Shown piece after piece: positions 1 to 8,095 of a stretch of DNA of 64,000 nucleotides. The position numbers were made by a program, and so were the translations under genes. Below the pieces are notes generated by a model. The model was not told where the DNA came from. It made no database searches and was given only the letters and a program-made list of their open reading frames with translations. The DNA is from Sinorhizobium sp. 6-70 (lineage in GTDB: Bacteria > Pseudomonadota > Alphaproteobacteria > Rhizobiales > Rhizobiaceae), in contig NZ_JASKLS010000009.1 in NCBI RefSeq assembly GCF_030124375.1, positions 98,652 to 162,651 on the forward strand, in the 5' to 3' direction. The first letter of the stretch is position 1, and every line of letters begins with the position of its first letter.

Positions 1-765
1 CTGAAGGACCATGTCGAAAGTAGCGCTGCCGACGGCTTGAAGCGGATTGGTGTCTTCGCCATCGATCCCGCGCTCGCCAAGTCGCCGACTTATTCCGCCG
101 ACGCATTGGCCTCTGTCGACGGTTTGAAGTCGACGGTCTCGCGGCTGGTCTGCGTCGCGGCTCGTGGCGCCGACGATGGCGGGTCGACGCCCGACGTCGC
201 CTGCGCCGCTGCGTCGGCGATTGCCGGGCTGCCGGTCGCCGCCTCGGTCGTCCTGAAGAGCGTCAAGGGGTTTACGCTGCCGCTCGCGCAACAATTCAGT
301 CCGACCGAAATAAAGGCTTTGTCGACCGGGCAGGTCATTCCCATCATCGATCCTGCTCTGATCCCGGGCGAAAGCCTGCATTTCGCTGAAGGCTGCTGTT
401 TCACGACAGACGCTACGCTGAACTACATCGATGTGGTTCGCCTGCTCGATGACACCGAGTTCCGGCTGAAGGCCGGCTTGATCGGCATGATCGGTGACGC
501 GCGAATTACCAAATCGGGCCTGATAGGGGTCGTGAACAGGGCCCAGGGCATCCTCGACCGGCTGATCGGCCCGGGCGGCATCGATGGTTATTCGGTGATG
601 ATCCCGGTGCTGGAAATCCTGCGGGTGCCCGAAGATGCCCGTAGCCCAGGCGAGACACAGGCAGTCGCCCAGGCGCGCGCCGACCGCACCGTCGAGATGC
701 TGGTCTCGATCACCCTCGGACCTGCTGTCCACCTGCTGAACATAACCCTGCAACCGCGGTTCTGA
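1..765 (+). CDS. Contractile tail sheath protein, C-terminal part (5' end outside window)
   Basis: The reading frame is open from base 1, so the gene starts before the window; a TTG at 37 is only an internal codon. The visible 254 residues have the layout of the C-terminal half of contractile sheath proteins. A conserved core comes first (FSPTEIKALSTGQVIPIID, then a segment resembling the 'wgartl' strand), then a YIDVVRLLDDTEF helix that resembles the 'YINVRRL..yIe' signature. The end is a beta-rich tail (VEMLVSITLGPAVHLLNI), as used for strand exchange between sheath subunits. A tube-like gene follows 23 bp later, the order normal for contractile tails and injection systems. The family call is inferred from pattern and gene order, since only half the protein is visible. 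Confidence 0.62.
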   Translation: MKDHVESSAADGLKRIGVFAIDPALAKSPTYSADALASVDGLKSTVSRLVCVAARGADDGGSTPDVACAAASAIAGLPVAASVVLKSVKGFTLPLAQQFSPTEIKALSTGQVIPIIDPALIPGESLHFAEGCCFTTDATLNYIDVVRLLDDTEFRLKAGLIGMIGDARITKSGLIGVVNRAQGILDRLIGPGGIDGYSVMIPVLEILRVPEDARSPGETQAVAQARADRTVEMLVSITLGPAVHLLNITLQPRF

Positions 766-788
766 CCGCCAAACCCTAGGAGCATCCC

Positions 789-1268
789 ATGGCAAACTGG
801 CGGTCCAGACTGATCGTCTCCTTCGTCGAGGCCGGGCAGAAGAAGACAATTTCCCCGATCGACTCGTTCCAGCCTTCGTTCTCGTTGAACGCGGAGCCGA
901 TCCATTCGATCGAGGCAACCCACATCGGGGTTATCTACTCCCCCGACCAGATCAACTTCTCGATGACGGTGAAGGCCGTCGGGGCAGACGGTCCGGCCGC
1001 GCGGCTTACCCATCTGGCGCTTCAGGGGATCCCGTTCAATGTTGAACTGGAGGTGAGGGAGGGCGACGAGGACGATTGGTCGTTCGAGAGCATCGTTCTG
1101 GCCGATTGCATCATCACCAACGCAACCCCGAGCAACGCATCGATCTCAGGCGCGCCGACGGCGACCTTCTCGGGATTCGCCATGGCAGGCACCACCAAGT
1201 CCGGCGCCACCGAAAGCAAGGCCGGCGCGTATGCCGTGGCATCGACCAAGATCGGAGTAAACGTGTGA
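789..1268 (+). CDS. Tail tube-like protein of contractile particle
   Basis: This is a 159-residue beta-rich protein with an ATG behind the RBS-like AGGAG at 779-783. It lies directly after the sheath gene, where the inner tube protein (Hcp/gp19/XkdM fold) is expected. The stretch DDWSFESIVLADCIITNATPS resembles the 'v.l.dc.i...' strand pattern of tail tube proteins. It is followed by a Gly/Ala/Ser-rich tail suited to ring packing. There is no signal peptide or membrane segment. The function is inferred from position and fold-like pattern; structure prediction should show a six-stranded tube barrel. Confidence 0.5.
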   Translation: MANWRSRLIVSFVEAGQKKTISPIDSFQPSFSLNAEPIHSIEATHIGVIYSPDQINFSMTVKAVGADGPAARLTHLALQGIPFNVELEVREGDEDDWSFESIVLADCIITNATPSNASISGAPTATFSGFAMAGTTKSGATESKAGAYAVASTKIGVNV

Positions 1269-1278
1269 GGAGACAATC

Positions 1279-1548
1279 ATGCGTGTGATCGGTTCGGGCA
1301 GCGTACTTCCGGCGCCCAAGCGGGTGGTGTCGACCGGGCTGGCGGTGGTGCACGAGAACGAGCTCGTGTACCCGGCTGCAGGCTCGGCTGCCCAGGCCGA
1401 GGCAGTAATCGAGGATGCGCGGGCTACCGTTCAGGTGGTTTTCCCGGTCGAGATCGAGATCCTGGCTGGCGGCGGTGAGGCAGAAATCCGTGACTCCATC
1501 GAGACCGCGATGCGGCGCACTGCCGCCCGACTGGACCGGCTAGGATAG
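1279..1548 (+). CDS. Small protein between tube and large tail gene
   Basis: This 89-residue protein starts with ATG 11 bp after the tube gene, behind a GAGGAGA ribosome site. Its N-terminal half is beta-like (VIGSGSVLPAPKRVVSTGL) and its C-terminal half is one amphipathic helix rich in Ala, Glu and Arg. I do not recognise a family. In many contractile-tail operons the slot after the tube holds a tail assembly chaperone, which fits the size, but no sequence motif supports that directly. Confidence 0.55.
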   Translation: MRVIGSGSVLPAPKRVVSTGLAVVHENELVYPAAGSAAQAEAVIEDARATVQVVFPVEIEILAGGGEAEIRDSIETAMRRTAARLDRLG

Positions 1549-1557
1549 GGGGATTCG

Positions 1558-4500
1558 GTGACGCTTCTGGTCGCCATGCCCATGAAGATGCGACTCGATC
1601 TTCGGGCAGCCCGCGAGGGACACGATCGGCTCGACGCGGCGGTGCGCGCGGCCTACGCCCGCGCGGCTGAAGCAGCGGTCGAGGCCTTGGAGGATCGCGG
1701 CGACTATCTGGCACTAAAGCTGACGCCGGCCCGATTCACATGGGCTGGCACCGCGTTGCGGTGGCTTGACCCGATCGACCGCGCTGCAGTCGAGACGGTG
1801 ATAGACCGCGCGATTCAGTCGAGTGTGGCTAAGTTACTCGACCGGCCGGCGCTGCAAGATATTCCTGAGCCTTTGCAGGATGGCGAAGGCGCCGTACTCG
1901 ATCCCGATCGGATGCTCCCCGGCAGCTACCTGGCGCCGAGCTACGATACCACGCCCGAGAAGCGCAAGGAGCAACTTGTCTTCGTCCTGGACAGGGAGAG
2001 CTTCGCCAAAACTCTTCCCCCCGACGTTGCGGCCGAACTTTATCTCTACCGCTTCACCGGTCTTGATGCGCTCAATCGGGCATTCACCGCCGTGCTGCGC
2101 TCGGCCCTAAAGCAAGGGCTGCACCCCCCGCACGGCATCCTCGGATGTCTCTACCTGGACCGCCACGGCAAGTCGTTGACCCACTGGATCGGCCTTTGCC
2201 GCTATGCAGGCGATCCCGACAATGTCGCCATTTATGACCGCTTCGTGTTGGGCGCTATCGAGACGGTGTCGGTCAAGAAGGGCAAGGTCACAAAGCCCTC
2301 GAACACCCGTATCGATTACACCGGTGTTGCGAGCTACGCAAAAGTGGCGTCCGGTGGCGACATCGAGGCGTCACTAGAGAGGTATCTGATCGCGACGCAG
2401 AAATCTCTGGTCGACGAAGAAATAGCCTCCAAGAAGCTCAACCAAACCGATGCCGCGGCGCTGCACGCCGATATCGCGTCCCAATTGCGTTCTCGCGTCG
2501 CGGCCATAGTTAAAGGCGCGAAACAGTCGAACCCGCATCGCACGCTCTGCCACGTCCGTTTTCGGGACGCCGGCGGTGGTGAAGCCGAGGGAGCAGGGCC
2601 GGATGTGTTCGAAAATCAGACGTCGATCAACGTCTACTCGATCGTGCGCGTCGTCTACGGCGCAAAGAAATCCGATGGGGGTGAAGGCGGCCAGGCTGGC
2701 GGAGGGGGAAAGGCCGGCAAGGGCGGTGGCGCCGGTGGGACCGGCGCGGACGGATCAGGCGGGGATGGCGGAGCAAGCGGCGAAGGGGGCGAACGCAAAC
2801 CGGTGGGCGGCGGGTCCGAGGAGGGCGACGAGGCCGGCACTTCAGCCCGGTTTGTCTTCCCACAAGGCCCCAGCGGCGATCCGATCGAGATCGATCTCGG
2901 ACCCTTGAACGGTGAACTCTCGTTCGATGAGCTCGGCGCAGTCGGCGTCCAACTTCGCGATCTGATGAAGCGCATCGCGTTCCGGCTGCAGATGCCGGAG
3001 GGAGAATATCCCGGCTCGTTTTTGGTGGCGGCTGCAAAAGTCTGGGGCGGGCGCGCCGCGAGCGCTTCCGGCTTCGAAGGGGTTCGCGCGGCGACGTTGA
3101 GTGAGGTGGCGCCGGAGTCGGACAACTCTCCACTTGCCGCCCTGACCGGGCCAAGTGCGGCAGGGCTTGCGGCGCAGATGGCGCCTGTGCTGCGCCGTGT
3201 GTCGGGCGGTGGCTCGCTCGGCGACGTCGATTTCAAGCCCGCCGACAGCCCTGTTTTGAAGACCTTGCGTCACCTCGGCGGCACGGTGCCGATAATGACG
3301 GCAATGTCGCGGCTGCTGTGGGATGCATACCAGGACAGGGCCAACGCCTCGCGGCTCGGCAGCTACTACAAAGATGATGGTGTTTCCTGGCACCTGCATT
3401 TCCTGCACGAATATTCCCCGGCAATGCGCGATTCCATCGCCTTCGGATTCAAGGTTGCCTGCAAGAGCATCCTCATCCAACTCTGCCTCACCTCCCGCCA
3501 CGAGATCTTGCTCAGATTGAACAATTTCGAGCGGTATGCGCCCCTGGTCGAGACCATGTTGGTGCATATGCTGGCCCCGCAGGCCGCGCTGACCCTTTTG
3601 CGCAAGGCGCTGATGGACTGGCTGAACGAAAATCGTCGGACTACCGCAAGCACGATCGCTTCCGGCTATGCATCGTGGCGCTCGGCGCGGCAGGCCTTGA
3701 CCGCCGCGCTCGACAGCGAAGGCAGTGCCGCCTACCTCGAACGTTCCAAGACCGCAATCGGCCAGGCGTGGACCGAAGCCAAGGTCGAGTTGGGCGCCGA
3801 CGATGTCCCGCGGGTGCGCGATAAGAACGGCAGACTTTGGACGCTGCAGGAACTGGACCAGGCGATCGCGCTTGGAAACGGAACGGCGCAAGCGATCGAT
3901 CCGCTGGTGCGCAAGATCGCCGACCTGCCGCAGGCCGCCGTCATGGCGAAGGCCGACCCGGCAATGTTGCGGAGCTATCTCAAATCGCTGCTGAACGAGA
4001 TGCTCACCGGCAACACTAAAATTACCTCGCAGGCGGAAGGCTCCGCCGAGTTTGCCTTCCGCGCCTCGAAGATCAACGAGGACATCGTCAATGCGAGTGT
4101 TCCGGGCACGACGGTCGTGCTCGGCGGCCTCCATTTATTGGCACATCAGGCGATTGGCGATAGTTTCCTTGGCGACGCCCGCTATGCCGAGGGCCTCGAC
4201 TATGCCTTTAGCGCTGAACTTGGCCGTCAGGGCCTGGTTTCATTCTTCGAATTCACCGGGGTGATGTTCCTCAGCGTGGTCTGTCCGCCCCTCGGCGCGG
4301 TCGCCGGCGCGATGGTCGCCAGCGTGCACGTGCATCAGGCCCAAGAGAAGATGGAAATGCTGAAAGGGCTGATGGACGAGGACAAGGTTATGTCGCTCGC
4401 CGACGCTGAACTCGACCTGTTCCTGGCAGAACTTGAAGCCGTCTTCGCCTTCATCCCGATCGCCGGGAAGGCGCTGAAACTCGGTGCCAAAGGGGGCATC

Positions 4501-4854
4501 GCAATGGTGAAATCCGGCGCCAGGGCGGGGGCCAGAAAGGCTTTCCAGGGCCTGGCCAAGGAGGTCGCCGACGAAATGGCCCAGCAGCTGAAGTACGGTC
4601 TGGTCGTCGCCTTCATGAAGGAGCTTGCCAGCGACCAGATCGTCGGCCAACTTGTTCAAAAAGCGATCGAGCCGGCCATCAAGGCCCTGATGCACGAGAT
4701 CGACCTAACGGTCGGCGCCGGCACTGAGCCGGGCACCAGCACAGCCGATGAGGCGATCGCCACGTCCAACATGCAGCGCTTGCTTGATGAGGAGGGGTCG
4801 TCCGACAAGGCCAAGTCGGAAGGCGCCGAGATAGCGCGCAAGGGGAGGTTCTGA
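1558..4854 (+). CDS. Large (1098 aa) tail-operon protein of unknown function
   Basis: The gene starts at GTG 1558 behind AGGGGGA, and its stop overlaps the next ATG (TGATG). An N-terminal alpha/beta region spans about residues 1-365. A flexible Gly/Ala/Ser-rich linker follows at about 370-425, then a mainly helical half. That half includes a hydrophobic stretch at about 893-925 and another near 960, resembling the channel or translocation helices found upstream of polymorphic toxin domains. It occupies the tape-measure position, but its composition is not that of a regular helical ruler. It may be a carrier or translocator for the downstream nuclease toxin, or a combined ruler and cargo adaptor. 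I could not assign a family. Confidence 0.6.
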   Translation: MTLLVAMPMKMRLDLRAAREGHDRLDAAVRAAYARAAEAAVEALEDRGDYLALKLTPARFTWAGTALRWLDPIDRAAVETVIDRAIQSSVAKLLDRPALQDIPEPLQDGEGAVLDPDRMLPGSYLAPSYDTTPEKRKEQLVFVLDRESFAKTLPPDVAAELYLYRFTGLDALNRAFTAVLRSALKQGLHPPHGILGCLYLDRHGKSLTHWIGLCRYAGDPDNVAIYDRFVLGAIETVSVKKGKVTKPSNTRIDYTGVASYAKVASGGDIEASLERYLIATQKSLVDEEIASKKLNQTDAAALHADIASQLRSRVAAIVKGAKQSNPHRTLCHVRFRDAGGGEAEGAGPDVFENQTSINVYSIVRVVYGAKKSDGGEGGQAGGGGKAGKGGGAGGTGADGSGGDGGASGEGGERKPVGGGSEEGDEAGTSARFVFPQGPSGDPIEIDLGPLNGELSFDELGAVGVQLRDLMKRIAFRLQMPEGEYPGSFLVAAAKVWGGRAASASGFEGVRAATLSEVAPESDNSPLAALTGPSAAGLAAQMAPVLRRVSGGGSLGDVDFKPADSPVLKTLRHLGGTVPIMTAMSRLLWDAYQDRANASRLGSYYKDDGVSWHLHFLHEYSPAMRDSIAFGFKVACKSILIQLCLTSRHEILLRLNNFERYAPLVETMLVHMLAPQAALTLLRKALMDWLNENRRTTASTIASGYASWRSARQALTAALDSEGSAAYLERSKTAIGQAWTEAKVELGADDVPRVRDKNGRLWTLQELDQAIALGNGTAQAIDPLVRKIADLPQAAVMAKADPAMLRSYLKSLLNEMLTGNTKITSQAEGSAEFAFRASKINEDIVNASVPGTTVVLGGLHLLAHQAIGDSFLGDARYAEGLDYAFSAELGRQGLVSFFEFTGVMFLSVVCPPLGAVAGAMVASVHVHQAQEKMEMLKGLMDEDKVMSLADAELDLFLAELEAVFAFIPIAGKALKLGAKGGIAMVKSGARAGARKAFQGLAKEVADEMAQQLKYGLVVAFMKELASDQIVGQLVQKAIEPAIKALMHEIDLTVGAGTEPGTSTADEAIATSNMQRLLDEEGSSDKAKSEGAEIARKGRF

Positions 4855-6029
4855 TGGCGAGGCTGTTCCGCTTCCGCTTCTCGGACGAGGTATTCGATGT
4901 CGCTCGTGCGATCGAGGCCTCTCCCTCCCTCAAGAAGCTCAGAAACAGACTGGTGCACCTCCACGGGCAGTCTGGACAGGAACTCATCGAGGACATGGTG
5001 ACCTGGGTGATGCGTCATGCCGGCGACCATTACGTCGCCGTGCGCGGCGCGCAGATTGACAGGGTGTTCAAATTGCGTGACGAACTGGAGACCATATACA
5101 GGAAGGTCATGCATTTCGGCGACGACGCGCCGTCGAAAGCTGACCTGGAGGCGCAACTCGCCGGGCTTGTGAAAAAGTACAAGGAGATTGACGACGCGCT
5201 CGCCGATGCCTCCAGACCTCTTGAGCCCTTCACGCTACCACCGGCCGCGCGCGATGAATTCGCCAAAACGTTCGCCGATGCCCTGACCGGTGGCGGCGGT
5301 AAGCCCCTCAAGAACTTCCCCGAGCAGCCTACCCAGGCGACGGTGCGGCCGCATTCCGCCGATTTCGCCGATGCGAGCGGGCGCATGCCGGGCGACCCGG
5401 GCTATAGAATCAAGGAATCACGTGCCTTCATCAAGGAGTGGGGCCAGGATCCACAGCGGCCCGGCGTCTACCTGCGCAAGTTCGCCGACGGCAGCTCGGC
5501 CGAGCTGACAATTGTGGACGGCAAATACAACATCAAGACGACCATGCCGGATGGCACAACACTGACGATCCGCGAAGGGCAGGTGAACGTCGATCCGTAT
5601 GCACGCAAGATATCGACCACGTCACTGATGAACGCCCATCACGGCGTCCAGGCCCACCCGATGAAAGCGGTTTTCGGCGATTTCGGCTACGATCCCGACG
5701 CCGCGCCGACCATCTGGCTGAGGAATTCGCGTGCCGGCAGCCCGCACGGCAGGATCACCGCCATCGAAGGGCGCACCGGGCTCCATCCTTCCGAGCCCGG
5801 CTCGAAGATGTCGGCTACCGAGATCAAACAGGCCACCTATGCGGATATGCGCCGCACCGCCGCCGCCGAGATGCGCACCATTGGACGGTCGGAACAGGAG
5901 ATCCGCGAATACCTGACGGCGCATGACCGTTACTTCATCGACAACATCCTTCCGAAGGTGAAGGCTGCAGGAAAAACCGGCCTTCTCGGCGATTGGGCCG
6001 ATTCGATGGCCGGGGTGGTGCCGCTATGA
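4854..6029 (+). CDS. Polymorphic toxin with C-terminal HNH/EndoVII-like nuclease domain
   Basis: This 391-residue protein overlaps the stop of the 1098-residue gene. Residues 1-125 are helical, about 140-250 form a linker and a small beta domain, and 255-391 resemble HNH/Endonuclease VII toxins. The supporting motifs are NAHH at 260-263 followed by QAHPM, then GYDPDAAPTIWLR, then SPHGRIT with His298. A helical tail follows (ADMRRTAAAEMRT..., then AHDRYFID), typical of secreted nuclease toxins that begin HHxxQ. Predicted action is cleavage of DNA or RNA in a target cell. The next gene, overlapping by ATGA, encodes a SUKH-like immunity protein. The domain call is by motif; the exact HNH subfamily is uncertain. 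Confidence 0.62.
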   Translation: MARLFRFRFSDEVFDVARAIEASPSLKKLRNRLVHLHGQSGQELIEDMVTWVMRHAGDHYVAVRGAQIDRVFKLRDELETIYRKVMHFGDDAPSKADLEAQLAGLVKKYKEIDDALADASRPLEPFTLPPAARDEFAKTFADALTGGGGKPLKNFPEQPTQATVRPHSADFADASGRMPGDPGYRIKESRAFIKEWGQDPQRPGVYLRKFADGSSAELTIVDGKYNIKTTMPDGTTLTIREGQVNVDPYARKISTTSLMNAHHGVQAHPMKAVFGDFGYDPDAAPTIWLRNSRAGSPHGRITAIEGRTGLHPSEPGSKMSATEIKQATYADMRRTAAAEMRTIGRSEQEIREYLTAHDRYFIDNILPKVKAAGKTGLLGDWADSMAGVVPL

Positions 6030-6907
6030 CGATCGAGACCCGCATAGCAAATGTCGAGGCGGCGGTTAAGCGGCTGGCCGGTCCCGCTGCTCGGCCTGCG
6101 GCACGCTCGCAGCTGGCCTTGGCTATGGCCGACGGCAGTGTGCCGCTGGAACTCGCCGTCCTCTATCAGGTGACGGATGGGCTGGTCCTCAATGAGGCCG
6201 AGATCTGGGACCTGGGCGACACCCTGGGCTACGCGGGCCGTGCCGCGGTGACCAGGGAGTACCCTGGGGGGGTCGCCTTCGGCTGGAACCGCTCTGATGT
6301 GGTCTTCGTGCTCGACGCCGGTGATACCATGCATGCCGGCGCTGGCAGCGTGCTGGCGGTCGACAGCGTCTATACGGGCCCGGAATCTGCGGTCCACTGC
6401 GCGCCTGCCCTCGGCAGCTTCCTGGAAGCTGTCAGCCGCGGCGAGCGGCCCTGGCGCGCGACCAGGCTGATCGACCGTCAGGCTGCAAAACTGGCGCAGA
6501 TGATTTCCCGCTACACCGACCGGGTCGATGCCCGACCGCCATTGCCCGAAGAGACGCTCACGGCCGCGATCGCCTCCCGCGAAGTTTCGCCGGGTGCCGA
6601 ACTGCTTGCGTTTCTTAGCATCGCCAATGGGTTGCGCTTCACACGCACCGGTCTAGAGGTCGCGGGGGCCGCCGATCTAGCTCCGGTTCCCGGCATACGC
6701 CGTCCCGACGGTGCACCGGGAGCGATCCGTGTTGGCCGCGTCGCCGAAGGACCCGAGTTGATCGTCACCGCGCCGGGCTGGGCCCGGCCCTCCGACCTTA
6801 TGCTGCAGCTGGCGCATGGCGGGGATCCGCTGGAGGCGCCGTCCTTCGGGCGATTACTGCCGGTGCTGATCGGCTGGATTGGTTCGGACGCGGAGAATGC
6901 GCCATGA
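6026..6907 (+). CDS. SUKH (SMI1/KNR4)-like immunity protein
   Basis: The start is ATG 6026, overlapping the toxin stop as ATGA; a longer open frame from 5993 would run into the toxin gene. The 293 residues contain the SUKH pattern. First comes PLELAVLYQVTDGLVL. Then comes GGVAFGWNRSDVVFVLD, with the next strand giving GSVLAVDS, and finally a C-terminal helix (APALGSFLEAVSRG). A second, diverged copy may start near residue 180 (ELLAFLSIANGLRF). SUKH proteins are the commonest immunity family for HNH-type polymorphic toxins, so the pairing with the upstream gene is what the family predicts. Confidence is good for the fold and moderate for neutralising this particular toxin. Confidence 0.66.
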   Translation: MTIETRIANVEAAVKRLAGPAARPAARSQLALAMADGSVPLELAVLYQVTDGLVLNEAEIWDLGDTLGYAGRAAVTREYPGGVAFGWNRSDVVFVLDAGDTMHAGAGSVLAVDSVYTGPESAVHCAPALGSFLEAVSRGERPWRATRLIDRQAAKLAQMISRYTDRVDARPPLPEETLTAAIASREVSPGAELLAFLSIANGLRFTRTGLEVAGAADLAPVPGIRRPDGAPGAIRVGRVAEGPELIVTAPGWARPSDLMLQLAHGGDPLEAPSFGRLLPVLIGWIGSDAENAP

Positions 6908-6926
6908 CTACGCGAAAGGATGCCTG

Positions 6927-7466
6927 ATGCCCAGACGCAGCTACATCAGCGGCTTTGTCGAAGCAAACGTCAAGGGCGCAGTCGGCCTTCTACCCCGGTC
7001 TCTTCCCTCTGCGGTGCTCGCCGACGGGTTCCGTTTCGTGCCGCTGTGGGCGGTTTCGTCAATTGCGATTTCGGAAAGCTATCATCGCCCTCCGCTCGGC
7101 TCCTCCTTCGCCCGCCAACTTGTGGATACCCACGACGATACGCTCACCCTGTCGGCCTCGCTGGTGGGCTGGGATCGCTTCCTGTGGAAGGAGTATCTCG
7201 AGGTTGTCGCCGAGGCGAGCCTGCGCGGTTCGATGCTGGAAAGGCTCTCCGGCGGAAAAGCTGGCGGCTTGATCCTGGTGACTTCGATGACGATCCGCAC
7301 CGATCTCTACATGCAATCACTCAGTTTTACCGCCAACGCAATGCGGCGCGACGTAGTTGACGTCTCGATGACGCTCGTGCACCTGCCGCGGCCGGGCCCG
7401 CTGGCGCAAGTGCTTGATCTTTCTGCGGTCGGCGTCAGTACGCTGACAGAATTTGTGGTGGGATGA
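6927..7466 (+). CDS. Dit-like / baseplate initiator-type tail protein
   Basis: The ATG at 6927 follows AAAGGA at 6915-6920; an in-frame ATG at 6897 is possible but overlaps the immunity gene. The 179 residues follow the layout of Dit-like tail proteins. There is an ISESYHRPPLGSSF strand, then HDDTLTLSASLVGWD, then a helix (SMLERLSGGKAGG). It ends with SMTIRTDLYMQSLSFTANAM and a closing strand (VVDVSMTLVHL). Such proteins join the tube end to the hub. The following gene overlaps the stop as ATGA. The assignment is by strand pattern only. Confidence 0.42.
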   Translation: MPRRSYISGFVEANVKGAVGLLPRSLPSAVLADGFRFVPLWAVSSIAISESYHRPPLGSSFARQLVDTHDDTLTLSASLVGWDRFLWKEYLEVVAEASLRGSMLERLSGGKAGGLILVTSMTIRTDLYMQSLSFTANAMRRDVVDVSMTLVHLPRPGPLAQVLDLSAVGVSTLTEFVVG

Positions 7467-8095
7467 TGTTGCCAACTCCTCGCCTCCCATGGATAGTGCG
7501 CACCACGGTAGCGGAGCGCCTCAGGCCACTACCCGACTACACCGCGCTGACCGCGCGCATCACGCTCGGCTTGCCCCACGCCATCGTGCTCGACCGGCGA
7601 TTCACGCTGGGGCTCGTCGCGCCTAGTGGGCTCGCACGCTTCTGGTTGGCTACGCCCCGCGAAGCGGTCGTCAGCCAGGCCGGGGAGGATCGGCCCGGTG
7701 CACCACCGTTCCGGCTTCTGCTGCGCACCAACGGCGGATTGATCGGCGTGGCTCCTCTTGTGATGGGGCCGTCTCGGTTTTTCTGTGTGACCGGCGCCAC
7801 CCCACCGGGCCTGCGACTTCGCATCACCGGCTGGCGAATTCACGCCGGAAGTCTGGTCGGTCCTGGGGATTTTGGTTCCTACGTCGCGTTTGATTGGCGG
7901 CCGTGGGGTGCCGCGGCGAAGCACTTCGAGGCGCCAACCGCCCGTCCGGCGGTACTGCGCCGACTGACGCTCGAAGCGCCAGACATGTCCGTCACTTTGC
8001 AAGCCGATCTCGCCGCTCTCGTCGAGACGACCGCCGCGCCGGGGCCAGGCGCCGGCCGGTTCCGCGGTTATGGCCAGAGCTTCGCCGATGGTTAG
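7463..8095 (+). CDS. Tail/baseplate-associated protein of unknown family
   Basis: This 210-residue protein starts at ATG ATG (7463), overlapping the preceding stop. It is beta-rich, with no signal peptide, no membrane segment and no cysteine cluster. It lies between the Dit-like gene and the hub/spike gene, and the hub start lies within its last codons. These overlaps indicate translational coupling and a structural role in the same particle, probably at the hub. I do not recognise the family. Confidence 0.5.
   Translation: MMLPTPRLPWIVRTTVAERLRPLPDYTALTARITLGLPHAIVLDRRFTLGLVAPSGLARFWLATPREAVVSQAGEDRPGAPPFRLLLRTNGGLIGVAPLVMGPSRFFCVTGATPPGLRLRITGWRIHAGSLVGPGDFGSYVAFDWRPWGAAAKHFEAPTARPAVLRRLTLEAPDMSVTLQADLAALVETTAAPGPGAGRFRGYGQSFADG

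Noticed and set aside
2842..4134. Antisense open frame of 430 codons opposite the 1098-aa gene
   Set aside because: Composition follows the complementary strand; no family resemblance.
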